DNA from: Planctomycetaceae bacterium
Lineage (GTDB): Bacteria > Planctomycetota > Planctomycetia > Planctomycetales > Planctomycetaceae
DNA: 6,865 bases
NCBI GenBank assembly: GCA_003503535.1
Contig: DOCI01000148.1
Coordinates: forward strand, 1-6,865
Reading direction: 5' to 3'
Each line of letters starts with the position of its first letter. The stretch's first letter is position 1. Shown piece after piece: positions 1 to 5,918 of the stretch. The position numbers were made by a program, and so were the translations under genes. Under the pieces are notes generated by a model that did not search any database, was not told the DNA's origin, and saw nothing but the letters and a program-made list of their open reading frames with translations.

Positions 1-113
1 GTCAGGTGAACATCGTATCCCGCTTCCAGCAACACTCTCACAAGTCTGCGGGCATAACCTGCTCCACTTCCGCCGGTAACAGCAACGACAATGTGATTGG
101 AAGTTTGTAGCAC
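1..113 (-). CDS. ubiX: UbiX-family flavin prenyltransferase, N-terminal fragment cut by the window edge
   Basis: UbiX enzymes join a dimethylallyl group to FMN to make prenylated FMN, the cofactor of UbiD-type decarboxylases in quinone biosynthesis. Only the first 37 codons are present. They start at a GTG (111-113) and read V-L-Q-T-S-N-H-I-V-V-A-V, then TGGSGAGYARRL, then VRVLLEAGYDVHLT. This is the beta-strand, glycine-rich FMN-binding loop and first helix of the flavodoxin-like UbiX fold, equivalent to the 'GISGASGAIYG' segment of well-known members. The motif sits near the N-terminus as usual, which supports the GTG start. The gene begins 14 nt after the ubiE stop, with a weak AAGG about 10 nt before the GTG, so the two genes are probably cotranscribed. 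The loop has GGSGAG rather than the commoner GASGA. Other flavoprotein decarboxylases of the same fold cannot be excluded from this fragment. Confidence 0.85.
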   Translation of the reverse strand, partial: MLQTSNHIVVAVTGGSGAGYARRLVRVLLEAGYDVHL

Positions 114-127
114 GAAAGCTTTGCCTT

Positions 128-910
128 TCAGGCAGTGATTACTTCTGCTGGTTTGTGGCCGATGTAAAGTGTCGCCACTCCAAATGTGAGTGGAGTGTGA
201 GTCACCTTTTCCAGACCGGCTTCACGAAGTTTTTCCGCCAGCTTTTCCCCGTAAGGAAATTCCCCCACCGTTTCCGGGAGGTATTTGTAAGCCGATTGAG
301 AATTCGGTGCCAGCAGTTGACCGATCTTCGGCAAGACATTGCGGAAGTACCAGCCGTACAGACTTCGTAGAACCGCATTGCCCGGCAACGAGAATTCGAG
401 GATAACAACCCGTCCACCGGGGTGGCAAACACGTGTCATTTCTCGCAGACCTCGCATTGTATCTGCAACGTTTCGCAAGCCGAATGCGACGGAAACAATC
501 TGAAAACGGTCATCTTCAAAAGGAAGTTCCTGAGTATCGGCCTGTACAAATTCAATCGGTTCGCCTTCAAATTTTGCCGTCTTCTCACGAGCCAGATCCA
601 GCATTTCTTCAGTGAAGTCACTGCCAACCACATGAACTTTCTTTTTAGCCGCTTTCCAGTAAGCAATCGCCAGATCCCCTGTTCCGGTGCAGACATCCAG
701 AATGGGGGCTTCTCCCTGCGGCCTGGCTTTACGAATTGTGTACCAGCGCCAGTAGTGATCGGTGCCTCCCGAGAGCAGATGATTCATGGAATCATACTTT
801 GGAGCGATTTCACCGAACATTTTTTTGACACGACTGTTCGATTTATCAATCGTCTCAGCTGTCGCAGTAGATGCGTCAGATGTTGAAGTTGTGGCTGATG
901 CTTTATCCAA
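128..910 (-). CDS. ubiE: Demethylmenaquinone/quinone C-methyltransferase (UbiE/MenG family)
   Basis: This is a SAM-dependent C-methyltransferase that methylates the quinone ring in a final step of menaquinone (or ubiquinone) synthesis, acting in the cytosol at the membrane. The 260-residue product carries the family signatures in order: MFGEIAPKYDSMNHLLSGG (31-49), the SAM-binding motif LDVCTGTGDLA (71-81), GSDFTEEML (96-104) with an acidic residue for the SAM ribose, the AD pair at 124-125, FGLRNV (143-148) and GGRVVILEFSLP (165-176). Length is normal for the family apart from an N-terminal tail of about 27 residues rich in Ser, Thr and Ala that is not part of the conserved fold. The start is a TTG at 908-910. 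No ATG or GTG lies upstream before an in-frame stop at 941-943, and the first ATG (Met31) lies inside the conserved block. ubiX follows directly. In a planctomycete the product is expected to be menaquinone, but the gene alone does not show this. Confidence 0.93.
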   Translation of the reverse strand: MDKASATTSTSDASTATAETIDKSNSRVKKMFGEIAPKYDSMNHLLSGGTDHYWRWYTIRKARPQGEAPILDVCTGTGDLAIAYWKAAKKKVHVVGSDFTEEMLDLAREKTAKFEGEPIEFVQADTQELPFEDDRFQIVSVAFGLRNVADTMRGLREMTRVCHPGGRVVILEFSLPGNAVLRSLYGWYFRNVLPKIGQLLAPNSQSAYKYLPETVGEFPYGEKLAEKLREAGLEKVTHTPLTFGVATLYIGHKPAEVITA

Positions 911-954
911 GGGGGATGAACTCTTTACGATACGAAGGAATTATTTTTCATCTC

Positions 955-965
955 ATTATATCAAA
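955..965 (-). promoter_or_regulatory. Extended -10 promoter for ubiE-ubiX
   Basis: Read on the minus strand, the sequence is TTTGATATAAT: a perfect TATAAT (955-960) preceded by TGA, the TGn of an extended -10 element. No good -35 hexamer stands at 16-18 bp, which is common for extended -10 promoters. The predicted start near 948 gives a leader of about 38 nt before the TTG start of ubiE. The element lies within the 71-bp divergent spacer, about 20 bp from the start of the plus-strand transporter gene. Confidence 0.55.
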
Positions 966-981
966 CTGACGAAGTGACACC

Positions 982-1974
982 ATGGACCGTTTTCGCAGAA
1001 TTCTGGAACGCTATCTAATTCTCTGGCTCTGCCTCAGTTCGGGTGCATTCTTGGTCTGGGGACAAGCGACTGCGGAATCTGCAGAAGTTCTCGATATCTT
1101 CAAAATTTATACGATGCAGCCATCGATCATGCTGGCCATGTTTTGTGTCGGTATGCTTATTCCACCTGAAGAATTGCGGGAGGTGGTCCAAAGATGGCAA
1201 GCTGTAGTTTGCGGGACTGTGACACAATATCTGGCGATGCCCCTAATCGCGTTCGGAATTTCAGAACTGTTCGGTTTTACAGGAGCCTTTCGAGCCGGCA
1301 TCATCCTCGTCGGCTGTGTGCCGGGGGCAATGGCATCAAACATCCTGACATTAACTGGACGTGGCAATGTCAGCTATTCGATTTGCATAACCACACTTTC
1401 CACCCTGCTCTCTCCATTTATCGTCCCGCTATTTCTGTGGGCGTTTCTGGGAGTTGAAAAACGTCCAGATCCGGCTGCCGTCTTTGTAAATCTCCTGCAG
1501 ACCGTCGCACTCCCTGTCCTTTTCGGATTTGCATTCAAAATCCTCTTCAAACTTCATGAAACAAAATGCATTGTGGTTGCTGGGATTCTGGCGAATCTCT
1601 CCATCCTCTGGATTATCGCAGTGGCAATTGGTTTGAATGCCGCTCGACTGCAAAATGTGACGATGATTTTACTCTCCGCATTACTGATCATTAATCTGCT
1701 TGGATATCTGGCTGGCTTAATTTCGGGAACAGTTCTGAAACTGGATTGGAGACGCCGTAAAGCTTTGATTCTGGAAGTCGGCATGCAGAACGCCGGGGTT
1801 GGCACGATGCTCGCGCTGACATTTTTTCCGGATGAGGCGACCGCAATACCAACGGCAGTTTACACCTTCGGCTGTATGTTCACAGGCACGATTCTGGCAA
1901 ATGTGTGGTACTGGCAAAGCGATTTCACTTCAAATTCTGCTGAGCCTGTTCCACCTTCTGAACCAGCAGGTTGA
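982..1974 (+). CDS. BASS-family (bile acid:sodium symporter-like) transporter
   Basis: The product is an inner-membrane, sodium-coupled symporter of the BASS/SBF family, 330 residues, mostly hydrophobic, with about ten membrane segments (roughly 10-28, 44-61, 72-96, 102-122, 131-155, 166-187, 196-219, 225-250, 262-281 and 288-310). The two discontinuous-helix signatures are present: GCVPGAMASN (111-120) and EVGMQN (265-270). Compared from memory with the crystallised Neisseria ASBT homologue, at a constant offset of five residues, the sodium ligands are all kept: Q82, S119, N120, S133, T137, E265 and Q269. Transport is therefore probably sodium-driven. The substrate is not evident. Bacterial members carry varied organic anions, so the bile-acid name should not be read literally. 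The ATG at 982 has no clear Shine-Dalgarno site. The gene is divergent from ubiE, and its hydrophilic, proline-rich C-terminal tail overlaps the end of cmk by 50 bp. Confidence 0.88.
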   Translation: MDRFRRILERYLILWLCLSSGAFLVWGQATAESAEVLDIFKIYTMQPSIMLAMFCVGMLIPPEELREVVQRWQAVVCGTVTQYLAMPLIAFGISELFGFTGAFRAGIILVGCVPGAMASNILTLTGRGNVSYSICITTLSTLLSPFIVPLFLWAFLGVEKRPDPAAVFVNLLQTVALPVLFGFAFKILFKLHETKCIVVAGILANLSILWIIAVAIGLNAARLQNVTMILLSALLIINLLGYLAGLISGTVLKLDWRRRKALILEVGMQNAGVGTMLALTFFPDEATAIPTAVYTFGCMFTGTILANVWYWQSDFTSNSAEPVPPSEPAG

Positions 1975-2590
1975 CAACCTCGTCCAGTTCCAGATCGGAG
2001 CTGTCGACCACTTCTGCATCGGGCGCGGGCTGCAACGGAGCAATGCTGCGAGTCATATCTCGCAAATCACGTTCCTGTTGTGTTTTTAGAATCTGCTCAT
2101 AACTGACATCGGAATGCCCACGCAAATCGTCATAACGTCGCTGGGCTCGAACTTCCGGGCGAGCGGTCAGAAAGAATTTCTTAGTCGCATTCGGAAAGAC
2201 AATCGTTCCCTGATCGCGGCCTTCACTCACGAGTGACATTTCCTCAGCCAGTTGCCGTTGTCGCTCGACGAGAATCGATCGAATCTCAGAATGAGCAGCA
2301 ATCACCGAAGCAGCCTGGCTGATTGTGTCATCTCGAAATTCTTGCGAAAGATCGACTCCATCAACCTGCATCTTATGATCGACAATATGAAATGAAAGAT
2401 TCGCAGCCACAGCTGTCGAACTCATGGCATCCTGCAAATTGACCGCATGCTGCAGACAATGCCAGGCGACCGCCCGATACATCGCTCCCGTGTTCAAAAA
2501 CTGAAACCCTAATCGCTCAGCAACCAGTAAAGCAACGGTCGATTTCCCAGTCCCGGCTGGACCATCTATAGTGACGACGATTGGAGGCAT
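1925..2590 (-). CDS. cmk: Cytidylate kinase
   Basis: This enzyme phosphorylates CMP and dCMP to the diphosphates with ATP, in cytosolic pyrimidine nucleotide salvage and supply. The 221-residue protein has the usual length and motifs: a P-loop GPAGTGKST (10-18), the nucleotide-binding LNTGAMYRA (32-40), EGRDQGT (123-129) followed by IVFPNATKKFFLTARPEVRA, and the lid region ERDLRDMTRSIAPL (173-186) with PAPDAEVVDSS after it. The EGRDQGT motif replaces the commoner DGRD(I/M)GT, with a conservative Asp-to-Glu change at residue 123. The start is ATG (2588-2590). Upstream there is no purine-rich ribosome site, only CTCTGAAAA. The 3' end lies inside the last 16 codons of the convergent transporter gene, and no terminator hairpin separates the two. 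The gene lies 130 bp downstream of the GH38-like gene on the same strand, so read-through from that gene is possible. Confidence 0.96.
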   Translation of the reverse strand: MPPIVVTIDGPAGTGKSTVALLVAERLGFQFLNTGAMYRAVAWHCLQHAVNLQDAMSSTAVAANLSFHIVDHKMQVDGVDLSQEFRDDTISQAASVIAAHSEIRSILVERQRQLAEEMSLVSEGRDQGTIVFPNATKKFFLTARPEVRAQRRYDDLRGHSDVSYEQILKTQQERDLRDMTRSIAPLQPAPDAEVVDSSDLELDEVVNLLVQKVEQAQQNLK

Positions 2591-2598
2591 TTTTCAGA

Positions 2599-2654
2599 GT
2601 TGAATGTTAAGGGTTGAAAGTTGAGTGGCCAGTGTTGAATGCCCAGTAGCCAGA
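2599..2654. repeat. Degenerate 7-bp tandem repeat upstream of cmk
   Basis: On the plus strand, eight consecutive heptads can be read in one register: GTTGAAT, GTTAAGG, GTTGAAA, GTTGAGT, GGCCAGT, GTTGAAT, GCCCAGT, AGCCAGA. Two subtypes are mixed, GTTGA(A/G)N and NSCCAGW. The array ends 8 bp before the cmk start codon, so it forms part of the cmk leader if transcription comes from upstream. Its function is unknown. Confidence 0.6.
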
Positions 2655-2675
2655 GTTTTCATGGGCGTGGATGGC

Positions 2676-2704
2676 GGGGGCGCTCCACGTCAGTGGAAGC
2701 CCCC
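2676..2704 (-). other. GC-rich hairpin between the GH38-like gene and cmk
   Basis: GGGGGC (2676-2681) pairs with GCCCCC (2699-2704), and TCCAC (2684-2688) pairs with GTGGA (2693-2697). There is a GC/A internal bulge and a GTCA loop, making 11 base pairs in all. The hairpin lies 17 bp past the stop codon of the GH38-like gene. There is no T-run on either side, so it is not a standard intrinsic terminator. It may stabilise the 3' end of that mRNA, slow polymerase, or be a dispersed repeat. Confidence 0.5.
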
Positions 2705-2720
2705 GAATGCATCTTAATCA

Positions 2721-5609
2721 TTAAAACAAAACTCGGATGCGGATGTAATCGCAGGGCAGGCATTCAAAGTGAATTTCATCGTTTTCGATGGTGAGTTCGC
2801 TGAGAATCTTTCCGAAAAAATCGACTTCCCAGGCTTTGCTTGGCTTGCGAAAAAGTGCAAACCGGACATTCGCATGACGGCGTTCGGTTTCGATGAAATC
2901 GAAATCGTACTGAGGTCCCGATGAGGCTTCACTCATCGCAGGACGAGCCTCCATCAAATGCACACTCGGTGCACTCACATGATAGAGCCAGGCCGACTTG
3001 GAATTGGAGACTGCATTCACCGGAACCACTTGAATCGGCTGGGAGAGTTCATCAGACAATGCAGCTGAGTGGGCGGCATCGACTGCAATATCGTAAGAAA
3101 ATTCTCTGGCCGACTCGCCATGTACGATCAGCAGACTGTCCATCATTCGCATGCCTGTTCTCTGGTGGAATGGCTGGTGATGGGGCAGCAGAGTGATTCG
3201 ATGATCACCATCTTCAATTTCAATCGGCCCTGTGCTTTCGAGTCTTCGTTCGCCAGCAATATATTCGCTTTGCTGCAAATTCCCCTTCACGACAGCTGCA
3301 GCTGCTGACCAGGCAAATCGAAGTGCGTAGTAGGAACGATCAGGCAATTGCGAAGGCATTTGCTTCGGCTCGATGCTCAACTTGATTTCCAGGTTTCGGC
3401 GACCACGATACGACCGATACGTTTTCACGAATGTCGCCAGCTCTCGATCCTGATCCATCAATCGTCCCTGAACAACGATTTCACCAACCACGGGACCAGT
3501 TTTTGTGGTTGTAATGGAATCGGCCACCATGCGGGAGTAAGTTGGCTCGGCGACACCCTGGCTCCACTGTCCACTGGAGCGAGCGACATTTCCACCATCC
3601 CCATCGAGACGATAAACAACGCGTTCACTTAAAAGATTTTCCGTAGCCCCTTGAGCCCGAAGTCGCTGTAATCCCCCCGTTTCAGGATCGATCTGTGCAT
3701 AATAGAATTCAGACTGCAAAAAGAATTCACCTGCCAGAGGGACTTTTGAGCGTGTCGGTTTTGCGGAACTGGCAGCTTGTCCCGGAACCGCCACAAATCC
3801 ACAAGCCGGGAATTCAACGACTGCGTAGGCCGCATCCGTATCGATCTGCAGATGTTTTACCGCTCCATCGACAACGGGCACAACTGAGTTCGATTGTTCC
3901 AGAGCAAAACGAACTACCGAGTTTTGTGCGTGTGAAAGGGGATTAAACAGTACAAATCCCGGCTTCCCTTCCTGTTTCGCGGATAGAAGTTTCGCTAAAT
4001 CCTGACACTCCTGCTGAACTTTGCTTCTCAACTCGGCCTGCAATTCAACCAGAGTCGACTTATTGAGTTTAGTCGATTGCTTCAGGAGTTTGGATTCGAG
4101 TTCCTGAAGCGAGTTTGCATTTGATTTTCCGTTGAGGATCTGATTAGTCGTCGAAAAGTAGGTCCATAAACTGAATAGACTCTGGCACTTCCAGAATTCC
4201 TGGAATCGCCCAATCGGATCGGCTTCATCGCGGCCGGTCAGTTGATCGAGATTGGGAGACAGATAATGCCGCTGCTCGTGTCCCACTGAATGGCCTGAGT
4301 TATCGGTCTCTTCAAAAAATTGTTCCAGGCTGTTGAACTTGCCGAGAACGGGAGCGTATTTCTGGATTCTCAGGAGATCGAAAAACCACGGATTTCGAAT
4401 TTTCGGCCAACGCGCAAGTACGGCACAGGCGAGATGATCGTGATTCATCGCCTCGGCCAGCCGCTCAGGAATTTTTAGCACAGTGCTTGCGTTTTCAACC
4501 GACAACGGAATTCTAGAGATCCCCTGCACCGTCACACCGCCCCGACTTTCCCAGCTGAAGTGACTCTGTTCGTCATCGGGATAAACTCCATCATCGAGCA
4601 CGAGATGGTAAGCCGAATTCATGCCGAACTTCTTTAGCATCATTGGCAGTTGGGTGGAGAGACCGAAGGTCATCCGTCCCCAAACCTGAGCGGGTGTCTC
4701 CAATAACTCTTCATACTCCTGCATCCCCTGTTCAAACTGCCAGCGGAGACTTTGCAGCGACAGCAATGGCGAAGGCGTTTCCGATTGCTCCCCGCCAACA
4801 ATGCTGATCTTCCCCGAGTGAACTCCCTGAACGAGAGCCTGTCCAATTTCTGGCGATTGGCTAATCGCTTTCTTCAATACTTCGCTCGTACACAGCAGAT
4901 TAACTGTATGTTCCGATTCACAAAGTGCCTGCGCGTCCTCAGCGGTCATGCCAGCTGAGAGTAAACAGAGATCAATCAGGTGAGCATCGACCGAATAGAA
5001 TTTTTCCCGGCTCTCAAGCAATTGTTCACAGGCCTGTTGAAAAAATTCCGCTGTGCGAGGCTCTTCCTTTTTAAGAGAACTTTTTGCGGCTTCGATCAGC
5101 AATTCATCAAAGCGAGTTTCCTGAACATTGTCGTAATGATACATCGCTTGCGAAAGCAACGAGGTCAGCAGAAAGACGACGCCCAGAGCCAGAAAGTCAT
5201 CAATGAGCAAACTTTCACCGATTTGATAGGCTGGAGGATTTTCGTCACTTGGATTCAGTTTCTGTTGAATCAATTCGAGGAGTCGTGGATGTTCGAGCAG
5301 GCCTTCCAGAGTCGAAGTGCGATCAGCTGAGGCAAACAGCACAATCGTTCCCGCTTCCTCGGCTTGTTTGAACCAGCTTCTTTCAACCTTGGCCCGACTC
5401 GATTCCGGCACAATCACAATTTGATCGATCTGCGGATTTTCTAATGATGGAGCCGCTTTCCAGGTCGCCACACTCCCTGCTGCAGCTATGACCGCGGGAT
5501 GAAAAGCAAGAGCATACGCATTTAAAACAGCAGCAGCATCTTTTTCATTGGTATCACGTGTCACATCCTCAAGATGCCAGGAAGGAAGCACGATTGTGGA
5601 TTGCAACAT
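2721..5609 (-). CDS. GH38 alpha-mannosidase-like protein with eroded catalytic motifs
   Basis: This long protein has 962 residues from the ATG at 5609. An in-frame TTG at 5618 would add three, and neither start has a Shine-Dalgarno site. Positions below count from that TTG. Recognition rests on order and local similarity: a GH38-type N-terminal module around residues 205-345 (VDAHLIDLCLL at 210-220, GGEQSETPS at 275-283, RMTFGLSTQLPMMLKKFGM at 315-333), then GFVLFNPLSHAQ (554-565) and a beta-rich C-terminal half with YYAQIDPETGGLQRL (639-653) and FVKTYRSYRGRRNLEI (730-745), typical of GH38 C-terminal domains. In active GH38 enzymes the FG-motif reads P-D-x-F-G with the Asp as nucleophile and zinc ligand; here it reads R-M-T-F-G. 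The H-x-H-x-D zinc site is also altered (D-A-H-L-I-D). No signal peptide is seen. The hydrophobic run 137-160 may be a buried helix. Activity is doubtful, and a binding or changed role is possible. Confidence 0.72.
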   Translation of the reverse strand: MLQSTIVLPSWHLEDVTRDTNEKDAAAVLNAYALAFHPAVIAAAGSVATWKAAPSLENPQIDQIVIVPESSRAKVERSWFKQAEEAGTIVLFASADRTSTLEGLLEHPRLLELIQQKLNPSDENPPAYQIGESLLIDDFLALGVVFLLTSLLSQAMYHYDNVQETRFDELLIEAAKSSLKKEEPRTAEFFQQACEQLLESREKFYSVDAHLIDLCLLSAGMTAEDAQALCESEHTVNLLCTSEVLKKAISQSPEIGQALVQGVHSGKISIVGGEQSETPSPLLSLQSLRWQFEQGMQEYEELLETPAQVWGRMTFGLSTQLPMMLKKFGMNSAYHLVLDDGVYPDDEQSHFSWESRGGVTVQGISRIPLSVENASTVLKIPERLAEAMNHDHLACAVLARWPKIRNPWFFDLLRIQKYAPVLGKFNSLEQFFEETDNSGHSVGHEQRHYLSPNLDQLTGRDEADPIGRFQEFWKCQSLFSLWTYFSTTNQILNGKSNANSLQELESKLLKQSTKLNKSTLVELQAELRSKVQQECQDLAKLLSAKQEGKPGFVLFNPLSHAQNSVVRFALEQSNSVVPVVDGAVKHLQIDTDAAYAVVEFPACGFVAVPGQAASSAKPTRSKVPLAGEFFLQSEFYYAQIDPETGGLQRLRAQGATENLLSERVVYRLDGDGGNVARSSGQWSQGVAEPTYSRMVADSITTTKTGPVVGEIVVQGRLMDQDRELATFVKTYRSYRGRRNLEIKLSIEPKQMPSQLPDRSYYALRFAWSAAAAVVKGNLQQSEYIAGERRLESTGPIEIEDGDHRITLLPHHQPFHQRTGMRMMDSLLIVHGESAREFSYDIAVDAAHSAALSDELSQPIQVVPVNAVSNSKSAWLYHVSAPSVHLMEARPAMSEASSGPQYDFDFIETERRHANVRFALFRKPSKAWEVDFFGKILSELTIENDEIHFECLPCDYIRIRVLF

Positions 5610-5664
5610 ATCAGACAATTACCAGTATTTAGAGGTCATAAAAAATCGCGGGAACGCTTATAAG

Positions 5665-5692
5665 ATTTGAATCGGAAATGATGATCTGTCAA
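5665..5692 (-). promoter_or_regulatory. Candidate sigma-70-type promoter for the GH38-like gene
   Basis: On the minus strand a perfect TTGACA (5687-5692) is followed after 16 bp by TCAAAT (5665-5670, four of six matches to TATAAT). Initiation near 5658 would leave a leader of about 50 nt. A second -10-like TATAAG (5657-5662) lies just downstream but is 24 bp from the TTGACA. The exact pair is therefore uncertain. Confidence 0.4.
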
Positions 5693-5735
5693 CCCAATGC
5701 CAGCATAGACTTCAAGTTCTGGATTGTTCAGGAAA

Positions 5736-5748
5736 CAGACTCGGTCTG
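5736..5748. repeat. Short perfect palindrome CAGAC-TCG-GTCTG
   Basis: Two 5-bp arms (5736-5740 and 5744-5748) flank a 3-bp centre. The site lies upstream of both the GH38-like promoter candidate and, about 145 bp away, the sigma-54-type element. It could be a regulator binding site, but five-base arms arise by chance fairly often. Confidence 0.3.
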
Positions 5749-5774
5749 CTTAAAGACTGGGCAAAGATGATTAC

Positions 5775-5853
5775 TTTGACTCACGCTTAAAGGGATCATT
5801 CTTTCGAATTTGAAATCTGAATAAAAGAGTTTCCCCTTAATTCAGGAGTCAAA
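5775..5853. repeat. Nested imperfect inverted repeat in the gene-free region
   Basis: The outer arms are TTTGACTC (5775-5782) and GAGTCAAA (5846-5853), a perfect 8-bp match. Inside, TTAAAGGG (5787-5794) pairs with CCCCTTAA (5833-5840) with one mismatch. Further in, ATTC-TTTC (5798-5805) pairs with GAAA (5812-5815) and GAAT (5819-5822) around a three-base bulge. The nesting suggests a cruciform, a structured RNA or paired protein sites. The tract is AT-rich and shows no terminator-like T-run beside it. Confidence 0.4.
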
Positions 5854-5892
5854 TCAATTGTAACAAAAAAGTTTGAGTGTAGGTTCCTGCTC

Positions 5893-5908
5893 CGGCACAC
5901 TGTTTGCA
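5893..5908 (+). promoter_or_regulatory. Sigma-54-type (-24/-12) promoter
   Basis: The sequence CGGCAC-ACTGT-TTGCA matches the RpoN consensus TGGCAC-N5-TTGCW at all but the first base. The essential GG (5894-5895) and GC (5906-5907) dinucleotides are separated by exactly 10 bp, which is diagnostic spacing. The C of the GC would be -12, so transcription should begin near 5919. No sigma-70 -35/-10 pair of comparable quality is seen here. A sigma-54 promoter needs an enhancer-binding activator, whose site and gene are not identified. What follows is a structured, terminated RNA and not a coding region. Confidence 0.5.
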
Positions 5909-5918
5909 TATCATTAAA

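Noticed and set aside
422..886. Plus-strand ORF of 154 codons opposite ubiE.
   Set aside because: It lies wholly antisense to the well-conserved ubiE and its translation resembles no protein family. Similar long shadows occur opposite cmk and the GH38-like gene.
5139..5210. A transmembrane segment in the GH38-like protein (residues about 137-160).
   Set aside because: The stretch starts with acidic residues and contains polar breaks. A single internal segment without a signal peptide fits a buried helix better.
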